From: Chlorobiales bacterium
Lineage (GTDB): Bacteria > Bacteroidota > Chlorobiia > Chlorobiales > Chlorobiaceae
NCBI GenBank assembly: GCA_022360415.1
Contig: JAKSDB010000122.1
Location: forward strand, 1 to 5,945
Direction: 5' to 3'
DNA length: 5,945 bases
The notes below the pieces were generated by a model. That model was not told where the DNA came from. It saw only the letters and a program-made list of their open reading frames with translations, and ran no database searches. Below, piece after piece: positions 1-5,510 of this stretch. Position 1 is the first letter of the stretch, and each line of letters opens with the position of its first letter. The translations under genes and the position numbers were made by a program.

Positions 1-256
1 GCATATCTGCGAAACCCCGATTATTCTGTTCGGGCCGATGTGGAAAGGTCTGCTTGACTGGTTCAGGGCGGAGGTGTTAACCAGAAAACTTGTCAGTGAA
101 AGTGACCTGAGGATGATATTTCACGTCAACGATGTCAAAAAGGTAATCGGCCTGGTTCGCAAGATTCACGAAGACCGTTCAGGGAACAGACATGTCTGCA
201 CCAACTACGATAAATACAGGGTTGAATTCGGTATTCAGGAAAACAGGGAAAGCTGA
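1..256 (+). CDS. LOG-family (TIGR00730-like) Rossmann-fold protein, 3' end only
   Basis: This is the C-terminal part of a gene that begins outside the window; the frame is open from base 2 and stops with TGA at 254-256. The visible 84 residues begin HICETPIILFGPMWKGLLDWF. This resembles the C-terminal part of LOG / 'possible lysine decarboxylase' proteins, where a conserved His-x-x-(K/E)-P-I-x-L strand is followed by a helix of the form L-L-x-W. The following segment, ending LRMIFHVNDVKKVIGLVRKI, fits the family's last strand and helix (a 'valdd-peevi' type pattern). The ATG at 38 lies inside this conserved block and is not a credible gene start. The diagnostic PGGxGTxxE motif would lie upstream, outside the window, so the assignment rests on the tail alone. 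Family members studied elsewhere release free bases from nucleoside monophosphates (cytokinin-activating LOG) or have no proven role. The gene converges on menG with 27 bases between the stops. Confidence 0.65.
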   Translation, partial: HICETPIILFGPMWKGLLDWFRAEVLTRKLVSESDLRMIFHVNDVKKVIGLVRKIHEDRSGNRHVCTNYDKYRVEFGIQENRES

Positions 257-270
257 AACGCTTTTTTCAG
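253..270. terminator. possible weak bidirectional terminator between convergent genes
   Basis: CTGAAA (253-258) pairs perfectly with TTTCAG (265-270) around a 6-base loop. An alternative fold pairs AAAGC (248-252 region) with GCTTT, with more T residues following. The site lies between the convergent stops of the LOG-family gene and menG, where a shared terminator would be expected. The stem is short and A/T-rich, and it overlaps the upstream stop codon, so the functional call is weak. Confidence 0.25.
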
Positions 271-283
271 GTGCCGTTGCGTT

Positions 284-1042
284 CTATTTTCCTGCAATGT
301 AAAGGATGGAAGTCTCGAACGTCATGGGTTTGTAGTCCGCCGTGCCGAACCCTGCTTCTTTCAAAATCGATAGAAAAGCCTCAGCCTGGGGAAACTCCTC
401 GACCGAATGCGGCAAATAATCGTAGGCAAAACTCGATTTGCTGAAAAGTCCCGCTACTTTCGGGAGAACTTTTTTGAAATAAACAAGAAAGAGCTTTTTC
501 AGTAAGGGATTCCTGGGGATCATCGGCTCGATTATCAATGCATGCCCCCCCGGTTTGAGTACCCTGTGAAATTCCTGAAGTCCCAGAAGCAGGTTCTCGA
601 AGTTTCTTGCACCGAACCCCGCGCTGACGATATCGAACGATCCGTTCTCGAAGTTCAGTTTTTCCGCGTATCCTTCCGTGAAGGTGATGGAGGGATATTT
701 TTGTCTCGCAATCGACAGCATGTTTGCGGAAAGGTCCACTCCGGTAACCTTTGATCCCGGGACGGCGGACATGGCATGAGCAAGATCGCCTGTGCCTGTC
801 GCGACATCCAGAATATCAGGGTTTTTGTTGTCTTCTCCGATCAGCTGTTTTGCTTTTTTTGCCGCATATGACCGCCAGTAGTTGTCTATACCGAGGCTCA
901 GGAGATGATTGAGAAAGTCGTAGGTGGGAGCAACTTCATCAAACATGTGCTGTATAGAGGCATGCGACTTTGATCTGAAAAGAGATTCGGCAGCTTCTTT
1001 TGGCCGGTTGACCGGGTCTTCAGCTTTTTTTGCCATAGACAT
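284..1042 (-). CDS. menG: demethylmenaquinone methyltransferase (MenG/UbiE family)
   Basis: This is an S-adenosylmethionine-dependent C-methyltransferase of 252 residues, the usual length for UbiE/MenG. The family carries out the last step of menaquinone synthesis, methylating demethylmenaquinol; in ubiquinone producers it also acts on the benzoquinol precursor. The family signature YDFLNHLLSLGIDNYWR is at residues 41-57. The SAM-binding motif I, LDVATGTGDLA, is at 78-88, and the acidic residue ending strand 2 lies in GVDLS at 101-105. FGARNF (143-148) corresponds to the FG-x-RN block, RVLKPGG is at 160-166, and SSFAYDYLPHSVEEFP at 203-218 is the second UbiE signature region. The ATG at 1042 is reported, but an ATG two codons in (1036) is as likely because a GAAG sits six bases upstream of it. 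The start lies inside the 3' end of hisI, implying co-transcription and translational coupling. If the host is a green sulfur bacterium the quinone would be menaquinone, not ubiquinone; that is inference. Confidence 0.95.
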   Translation of the reverse strand: MSMAKKAEDPVNRPKEAAESLFRSKSHASIQHMFDEVAPTYDFLNHLLSLGIDNYWRSYAAKKAKQLIGEDNKNPDILDVATGTGDLAHAMSAVPGSKVTGVDLSANMLSIARQKYPSITFTEGYAEKLNFENGSFDIVSAGFGARNFENLLLGLQEFHRVLKPGGHALIIEPMIPRNPLLKKLFLVYFKKVLPKVAGLFSKSSFAYDYLPHSVEEFPQAEAFLSILKEAGFGTADYKPMTFETSILYIAGK

Positions 1043-1433
1043 CTTCGGGATTAAACATCAGGGTATCACAGGTTTCCAGGGAAAGATCTTCGTTAACCCT
1101 GCGGTAGAAGCATGAGTGGTAGCCGACATGGCATGCCCCTCCTTTCTGTGATACTTTCAGCAGCAGCGTGTCGCCGTCACAGTCGATCAGTATATCGTGA
1201 ACATCCTGCATGTTGCCTGAGGACTCCCCTTTCAGCCAGAGCTTCTGGCGACTGCGGCTCCAGTAGCAAGCTTTCCTTTTTTCAAGTGTCATTTCAAGGC
1301 TTTCGCGGTTCATCCACGCCATCATCAGTACCTTGCCGGTTTCATGATCCTGGACAATTGCCGGGACGAGGCCGTTCGCATCGAATCTGACGGTTTCGAG
1401 AAAACCTTTCTGAATATCCTCCTGACTGCTCAT
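1020..1433 (-). CDS. hisI: phosphoribosyl-AMP cyclohydrolase
   Basis: HisI opens the adenine ring of phosphoribosyl-AMP, the third step of histidine synthesis, in the cytoplasm. With the start at 1433 the protein has 137 residues, typical of a stand-alone HisI with no HisE (pyrophosphohydrolase) domain fused. The core substrate-binding motif YWSRSRQKLWLKGESSGN is at residues 57-74. The Asp cluster DCDGD (84-88) is the expected magnesium site. The GGACHVGYHSCFYR block (98-111) carries Cys101 and Cys108, expected zinc ligands together with a third Cys. The frame stays open upstream to an ATG at 1538, but the extra 35 residues are a hydrophobic stretch foreign to HisI, and the MSSQEDIQKGF start matches the family's normal N-terminus. 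No strong Shine-Dalgarno precedes 1433. TATAAA on the minus strand (1463 to 1458) is a possible -10 box, but no convincing -35 was found. The gene overlaps the menG start and is read first in the pair. Confidence 0.95.
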   Translation of the reverse strand: MSSQEDIQKGFLETVRFDANGLVPAIVQDHETGKVLMMAWMNRESLEMTLEKRKACYWSRSRQKLWLKGESSGNMQDVHDILIDCDGDTLLLKVSQKGGACHVGYHSCFYRRVNEDLSLETCDTLMFNPEDVYGKKS

Positions 1434-1567
1434 AAATACAACAACTATTGTGATCTGTTTATAGACCCTAAAGATTGATAAAATTATGGAAAAACCAAGG
1501 TAGACAAGGAGAAAAATTCTGAAACCATTAACTTCCACATCAGCATTCTAAAGCTTTCCTTTCATCT

Positions 1568-2662
1568 ATGCAGACATTACAGAAGATACTTCCCAAGTAT
1601 ACTGTTGTACTCGGACTCATTTTTCTTGTGACGATTGTTTATCTGGTTACAAGGGCCAATATCGTTGTTGTGGAGGCTTTTCAGGTTAAAAAAATGGAGC
1701 TTGTGCAAGCGATTTATGCAACCGGTTACGTCGACGCCGGAGCAATGTCCGATCTCCGCAGCGAGATATCCGGAACGGTGGGATATGTCGGTGCGAGCGA
1801 CGGTGAGCGGGTTGACAAAGGCAGTACAATCCTTGTTTTTGATGATCGAAAGTTGCAGTTGGCTGTAGAGGAAGCAAGGGCGGCCTATGCGGAGCAGAAA
1901 GCAGAGGCGGACGATCTGGAAGCCAGGCTTGCAAGAAACCGCAAACTGTTTCAGGCGGGAGCCATTCCCGTGCAGGATCTCGATGCCACCGAAAAAGGGT
2001 ATGTAAAAGCGAAAAAACTGCTTCGGCAGCGTGAGCTGCAGCTGAAAAGTCGCCTGGACGAAGCAGGAAAACGGACTGTGAGTGCTCCCATAGCCGGCGT
2101 TCTTACCCGGCAGGACGCGAGGGTAGGGGATTATATTGTTTCCAATACTCTTGTCGCGAGAATCATCGATACAAACAGTTATACTGTCAAAGTCGAGGTT
2201 GACGAGCTCGATGTTCCCCGGCTGAAAAAAGGTCAAAAGGCAACCGTAGCCCTGGATGCATTACCGGAAAAACGCTTTTCGGCGGTTGTTTCACGTGTCG
2301 TGCCACAGACGGACAGGATTACCAAGACATCAAAGGTCTATCTGGATTTTGACAAGAAGTTTGAGGAACTGCAAGTTGGAATGACGGCAACGGCCAATAT
2401 AGTCTATAATGTCCGGCAGGGTGCGCTGCTGGTGCCGAAAGGTTCTGTTTTTGAAGAAATGCGACGGAAACACGTATGGAAAATAAGCAAAGGCCATCTT
2501 GAGAAACGAAAGATAGAGACCGGTGCCGATGACAGTCGTTTCGTGGAAGTTCTCGAAGGCCTTGTCGAGGGCGACAGTGTTGTAGTCAGACCCGAAGAGC
2601 GGTTCAGGGAAGGTATGGAAGCAAGGGTTAACGGGGAAAAGAGGGTGAATGGTGAATCGTAA
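1568..2662 (+). CDS. membrane-anchored periplasmic adaptor (HlyD/RND-MFP family)
   Basis: This 364-residue protein has the layout of an efflux periplasmic adaptor (membrane fusion protein), which links an inner-membrane RND or ABC exporter to an outer-membrane channel. A single hydrophobic anchor spans about residues 12-28, with no lipobox, so it is held by a transmembrane helix. The first lipoyl half is about 62-95 (SEISGTVGYVGASDGERVDKG), followed by an alpha-helical hairpin at about 97-165 rich in Ala, Glu, Lys and Arg. The second lipoyl half is about 168-198 (VSAPIAGVLTRQDARVGD). A beta-barrel covers about 205-280, including GMTATANIVY, and a membrane-proximal domain about 284-342 (LVPKGSVFE, then VLEGLVEGDSVVV). 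The frame has a stop at 1529-1531 and no other start before 1568, so 1568 is the likely start despite lacking a clear ribosome binding site. No transporter or outer-membrane factor is adjacent, so the substrate cannot be named. The stop is followed directly by the next gene's ATG. Confidence 0.9.
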   Translation: MQTLQKILPKYTVVLGLIFLVTIVYLVTRANIVVVEAFQVKKMELVQAIYATGYVDAGAMSDLRSEISGTVGYVGASDGERVDKGSTILVFDDRKLQLAVEEARAAYAEQKAEADDLEARLARNRKLFQAGAIPVQDLDATEKGYVKAKKLLRQRELQLKSRLDEAGKRTVSAPIAGVLTRQDARVGDYIVSNTLVARIIDTNSYTVKVEVDELDVPRLKKGQKATVALDALPEKRFSAVVSRVVPQTDRITKTSKVYLDFDKKFEELQVGMTATANIVYNVRQGALLVPKGSVFEEMRRKHVWKISKGHLEKRKIETGADDSRFVEVLEGLVEGDSVVVRPEERFREGMEARVNGEKRVNGES

Positions 2663-3676
2663 ATGGTAGCAAAAATAGCTGTTATCGTCATTGCGCACGG
2701 AGAGGCGGAGACATCGGGTTTTTTTGATAACTTTTCCATGACGCGCCACACTCTGGCCCATGCGTCGGAAGTCATATCGATCTCCAAACCTCTCCAATGG
2801 TTTATTTCTTTCATGTCTGGCCTGAAAAACAGCGCAAGGTTCAGAAAGACAAACTATGTGTCGCCGCAGAACGCGCTTACCCGGCAACAGGCAGCCGCGG
2901 TCGGCAACAGGCTCATGCTGCATCCTGACAAGGGAGACCTCACTTTTGAGGTGTTCCCGGCGTTTTCCGCTACGCCTCCGTTTTTCGAGGAAGTGATCGG
3001 CAGCACACGCGGTTATGACGCACGGGTTATCCTGTATATGGCACCGGTTGAGAACGACCTGAATTGCGGCTCGATATGCGGCTATCTTGGAGAAAACTAT
3101 ACCGGGCAAGAGCTGGCGGGCACAAAAGTCGTAGGTCGTTTCTGGAAGGACGAGCGGTTACTGGATGTATACCTCGACCACATTTTCCGGCATGTTCAAT
3201 CCGCTTACAGCAGTGTAGCCGGCGATTCGGCCCTGATTCTGGTTTTTCACGGCTCTCTTGTCGCCGATTCCGGAGGGAATCCTCCGTCGTTTCGTACCGG
3301 AGTGGAAGAGACAATAGCTTTTGCCGGATTGTTGCGTAAAGCTATCATGAGTGACAGAAGAAACAGGTTTCGACAAATCCGGGTTTCTTTTTTGAACCAT
3401 GATGTTGGTGGTGAGTGGACAGAGCCTTCGCTGGAGCAGACCCTCGAAGGGCTGAAAAAAGAAGCCCCGGAACATGTCGCGCTGTTTTCCGCGGGCTACT
3501 TTTCCGACGGCAATGAAACGTGCTTAAAAGCAAGGGAAGCATTGCTGAAAAGCGGGATAGAAAGCGTTACCTATGTTCCGTGCGTCAACGATTCGGGAGC
3601 ATTTATCGAATATCTTTCGGGCAGGGTTATGACCGCGGCAAAGCAGCTTCGTTGTCTGAATTCACATCCGGGCTGA
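2663..3676 (+). CDS. hemH: ferrochelatase-family protein, diverged
   Basis: The protein (337 residues; typical bacterial ferrochelatases are about 310-350) follows the ferrochelatase pattern from end to end. The opening strand KIAVIVIAHGEAET (4-17) corresponds to the family's LLxxxGtPet. Y-x-S-P at 65-68 matches the YxxIGGxSP block, and VILYMAPVENDLNCGS at 122-137 matches the LPLYPqyS...TTGS region but is altered. VFHGS (194-198) supplies the expected catalytic His196. HDVGGEWTEPSLEQTL (246-261) matches the QS-x-G-x-x-W-x-x-P block, and AGYFSDGNETCLKAREAL (277-294) matches PGFvsDhxETLxEi, with Glu285 as the expected metal-proton relay residue. Ferrochelatase inserts Fe(II) into protoporphyrin or coproporphyrin to make heme. 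Both key residues survive, but the substrate region has drifted, so another tetrapyrrole or metal, or a chelatase-like role, is possible. The GGTGA at 2651-2655 is a plausible ribosome binding site. The ATG abuts the adaptor stop in the same frame. There is no signal peptide, so it should be cytoplasmic or peripheral to the membrane. Confidence 0.72.
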   Translation: MVAKIAVIVIAHGEAETSGFFDNFSMTRHTLAHASEVISISKPLQWFISFMSGLKNSARFRKTNYVSPQNALTRQQAAAVGNRLMLHPDKGDLTFEVFPAFSATPPFFEEVIGSTRGYDARVILYMAPVENDLNCGSICGYLGENYTGQELAGTKVVGRFWKDERLLDVYLDHIFRHVQSAYSSVAGDSALILVFHGSLVADSGGNPPSFRTGVEETIAFAGLLRKAIMSDRRNRFRQIRVSFLNHDVGGEWTEPSLEQTLEGLKKEAPEHVALFSAGYFSDGNETCLKAREALLKSGIESVTYVPCVNDSGAFIEYLSGRVMTAAKQLRCLNSHPG

Positions 3677-3708
3677 ATCCGTTCGCCTCGTAGCGCTCGC
3701 GACAATTT

Positions 3709-3736
3709 ATAGAGGTGCTCATTAGCACACCTCTAT
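3709..3736. repeat. perfect 9-bp inverted repeat (hairpin) after the ferrochelatase-like gene
   Basis: ATAGAGGTG (3709-3717) and CACCTCTAT (3728-3736) are exact reverse complements separated by 10 bases. An alternative inner pairing GTGC/GCAC would shrink the loop to 6 bases at the cost of a bulge. It lies 32 bases after the stop at 3676. No run of T follows on either strand, so it is not a standard rho-independent terminator. It could still protect or end the upstream mRNA, or act as an operator for the permease gene. Confidence 0.6.
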
Positions 3737-3805
3737 GAAGTTAACCGGCGCATTCGGGTTGGCTTTGACTTTTTCCTTTTGAATTTTGACTTTGAAAATG
3801 GTCGC

Positions 3806-4702
3806 ATGCACAATCTTCTGCTCCTTATTGTCTGTTTTCTTGCCGGCGGGTTGTTGCGGGGCTCCGGAAGGCTGCCGTCCGCGACCCCGTCGGTCCTCAA
3901 CGGGTTCATTATACACGTCTCGCTCCCTGCAATAACGCTGCTCTACATTCATGATCTCACGGTTTCAGGCGATGTGTTCTTCATGGCGGCCATGCCGTGG
4001 CTGCATTTCGGGCTGGGAGCATTGTTTTTTCTGCTTCTCGGAAAATTGCTCGACCTGCCGAGGGCTACTGTCGGGGCTCTTCTCCTGACCGGCGGCATGG
4101 GAAATACCTCGTTTCTCGGTTTACCGATGATCGAGGCATTTTACGGTAAGGAGGGGCTTGCGAGTGGGATCATTGTCGACCAGCTCGGTTCGTTTATGGT
4201 GCTCTCGACGCTTGGGATCACTGTTGCGGGGATTTATTCCGACGGCAAGCCTTCTCCGGGAGATATTGTAAAAAGAATTATTTTTTTTCCGCCTTTTATC
4301 GCGCTGGTCATAGCCTTTCTGCTTCTTGGCACCGACTATCCCGACTGGTTCAGCGCAGTTTTGCGCCGCCTGGGGGATACGCTTGCGCCGCTCGCCCTTT
4401 TTTCGGTTGGATACCAGCTCAATCCCGTTCATTTCAGGGGAAACGGCCTGGGCCTTTCTCTCGGCCTGGGATTCAAGCTGTTCCTTGCGCCATTGCTTCT
4501 TTACCTTTTCTATGTCCACTTTCTGGGGCTTGGAGGGCTTCCGATAAAAGTGACGCTTTTCGAAGCGGCGATGCCTCCCATGGTTACGGCGGGAATCATT
4601 GCGACCGAGCATGGCATCAATCCCCAGTTGGCCAACCTGATGGTTGCCGTAGGGGTTGTGCTCTCTTTTCTGACCTTGCCGCTGTGGTGGATGGTGCTGT
4701 AA
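3806..4702 (+). CDS. AEC-family (auxin efflux carrier-like) permease
   Basis: This is an integral inner-membrane protein of 298 residues with about ten hydrophobic segments, the normal size for the AEC (PF03547, bile/arsenite/riboflavin-transporter-like fold) family. The start resembles many AEC proteins: MHNLLLLIVCFLAGGLL, then LNGFIIHVSLPA (31-42). The GNTSFLGLP block at 99-107 and EAAMPPMVTAGIIA at 253-266 fall where the family has its two symmetric crossover helices. APLALFSVGYQL (194-205) is another conserved AEC segment. Characterised bacterial members move organic acids such as malate or malonate; plant PIN members export auxin. The substrate here cannot be told. The frame also has an upstream TTG at 3779, but the nine extra residues (charged, MNFDFENGR) do not fit the family, so the ATG at 3806 is preferred even though no good Shine-Dalgarno precedes it. 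It is separated from the gene before it by 129 bases and is probably a single-gene transcript ending at the 4727 terminator. Confidence 0.88.
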   Translation: MHNLLLLIVCFLAGGLLRGSGRLPSATPSVLNGFIIHVSLPAITLLYIHDLTVSGDVFFMAAMPWLHFGLGALFFLLLGKLLDLPRATVGALLLTGGMGNTSFLGLPMIEAFYGKEGLASGIIVDQLGSFMVLSTLGITVAGIYSDGKPSPGDIVKRIIFFPPFIALVIAFLLLGTDYPDWFSAVLRRLGDTLAPLALFSVGYQLNPVHFRGNGLGLSLGLGFKLFLAPLLLYLFYVHFLGLGGLPIKVTLFEAAMPPMVTAGIIATEHGINPQLANLMVAVGVVLSFLTLPLWWMVL

Positions 4703-4726
4703 CCGGTCGGGCAGGAAGGGGTAAGG

Positions 4727-4746
4727 TCTCCGTACGGGGATTTTTT
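4727..4746 (+). terminator. rho-independent terminator after the AEC permease
   Basis: TCTCC (4727-4731) pairs with GGGGA (4736-4740), with one T-G wobble, around a GTAC loop, followed at once by six T residues (4741-4746) and then ATT. Upstream AAGG can extend the stem into the T run. It lies 25 bases after the permease stop, the usual place. Confidence 0.65.
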
Positions 4747-4810
4747 ATTCGGATAAAAAGGTATGTATTTTAATTGATGAACCTTCTGTTACGGTAACCG
4801 GGAACCCAAC

Positions 4811-4817
4811 GGAGAAG
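4811..4817 (+). promoter_or_regulatory. ribosome binding site for the FISUMP-domain gene
   Basis: GGAGAAG ends four bases before the ATG at 4822. It is the clearest Shine-Dalgarno in the window and fixes the start of this gene. By contrast the adaptor, hisI and permease starts show little or none. Confidence 0.75.
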
Positions 4818-4821
4818 AATC

Positions 4822-5484
4822 ATGAAGGGTTTGAGAAGCCATTTTGTCGCATCGTCTTTTGTTTTTCTTGCCATGGTGTTTGCCGTCAGTATGGTTTGTT
4901 ACGCGGCGTCGGAAAACAGTAAGGATGATGGTTCGGTGAAGATCGGACAGCAGGTCTGGATGGCAAAAACTCTCGATGTTACGCATTACAGGAACGGCGA
5001 TCCGATTCTCCAGGTTCAGGATCCGAACGAGTGGGCAATGTTGACGACAGGGGCATGGTGCTATTATGAGAACGACAGTCTCAACGGCACGTTGTACGGC
5101 AAGCTGTATAACTGGTACGCGGTAAACGATCCCCGCGGGCTTGCGCCTGAGGGGTGGCATATTCCGGACGACGAAGAATGGCAGACACTTGTCGATAAAC
5201 TTGGCGGGGACAGGGCTGCCGCAAGTTATCTGAAATCAGTGGAAGGATGGACCCCGCCGAATGTCGGGGCAAACAACTCGTCCGGCTTCACAGCACTGCC
5301 TTCCGGTTACAGAAGTTCGGGCGGCAGTTTCAGGCTTGCCGGTACCAATGCTGGCTGGTGGACTTCAGGCGAAAGCGGGAAATACACCGCCTGGTACAGG
5401 GAAATGTTCAGCAGTTACTCCGCTGTCTATCGTAACTCCGGGACAAAAACAAGAGGGTTTGCCGTTCGCTGTGTCAAAGACTGA
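4822..5484 (+). CDS. secreted FISUMP-domain (TIGR02145/PF09603-like) protein
   Basis: This 220-residue exported protein has an N-terminal signal of basic start (MKGLRSH) and a hydrophobic core at about 9-27. Cleavage is likely near CYA|AS (residue 28). Cys26 is preceded by S-M-V, which is not a good lipobox, so a lipoprotein is less likely. The mature part is one Fibrobacter succinogenes major paralogous domain. It shows IGQQVWMAKTLDVTHYRNGD at 41-60 (family: IGxQxWmaeNL...y.nGd), then YGKLYNWYAVND (92-103) and GLAPEGWHIPDDEEW (106-120). NSSGFTALPSGYR is at 152-164, WWTSGE at 179-184, and the closing GFAVRCVKD at 212-220. Cys80 and Cys217 could form a disulphide. The domain is common in extracellular or outer-membrane proteins of the Fibrobacterota-Chlorobiota-Bacteroidota group and often occurs as many paralogs; its function is not established. 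This copy has no sorting tail or further domain, so it is probably periplasmic or surface-associated. A DUF1499 gene follows after 26 bases. Confidence 0.88.
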   Translation: MKGLRSHFVASSFVFLAMVFAVSMVCYAASENSKDDGSVKIGQQVWMAKTLDVTHYRNGDPILQVQDPNEWAMLTTGAWCYYENDSLNGTLYGKLYNWYAVNDPRGLAPEGWHIPDDEEWQTLVDKLGGDRAAASYLKSVEGWTPPNVGANNSSGFTALPSGYRSSGGSFRLAGTNAGWWTSGESGKYTAWYREMFSSYSAVYRNSGTKTRGFAVRCVKD

Positions 5485-5510
5485 CAGAAAAAAACTGGAA
5501 ACCAACAGCC

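Noticed and set aside
1434..1538. 35-residue hydrophobic N-terminal extension on hisI (start at 1538)
   Set aside because: HisI is a soluble cytoplasmic enzyme and the family begins near MSSQEDIQKGF; the extension is translated A/T-rich intergenic DNA and would make the enzyme membrane-bound.
1441..1567. Promoters in the divergent hisI/adaptor gap
   Set aside because: A TATAAA on the minus strand and several A/T-rich stretches are present, but no -35/-10 pair with good spacing stands out for either direction, so no promoter is annotated.
1577..2236. Minus-strand open frame of about 219 codons opposite the adaptor
   Set aside because: The plus strand encodes a clear adaptor with all its domains; the opposite frame shows no domain and starts inside the coding region.
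2330..3109. Long minus-strand open frame of about 259 codons
   Set aside because: It lies opposite the adaptor and ferrochelatase-like genes, matches no family I recognise, and its composition (rich in Arg, His, Cys) is typical of an antisense shadow.
3779..3805. TTG start nine codons before the permease ATG
   Set aside because: The added residues are charged and precede what is already a typical AEC first helix; no ribosome binding site supports the TTG.
4281..4288. Run of eight T residues inside the permease gene as a possible phase-variable or frameshift site
   Set aside because: It encodes Phe-Phe in a membrane helix in an intact frame; a single run of eight in a hydrophobic segment is unremarkable.
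4788..4798. GTTAC-G-GTAAC inverted repeat before the FISUMP gene
   Set aside because: Arms of five bases with a one-base centre cannot form a hairpin, and a match this short is expected by chance; no regulator can be named.
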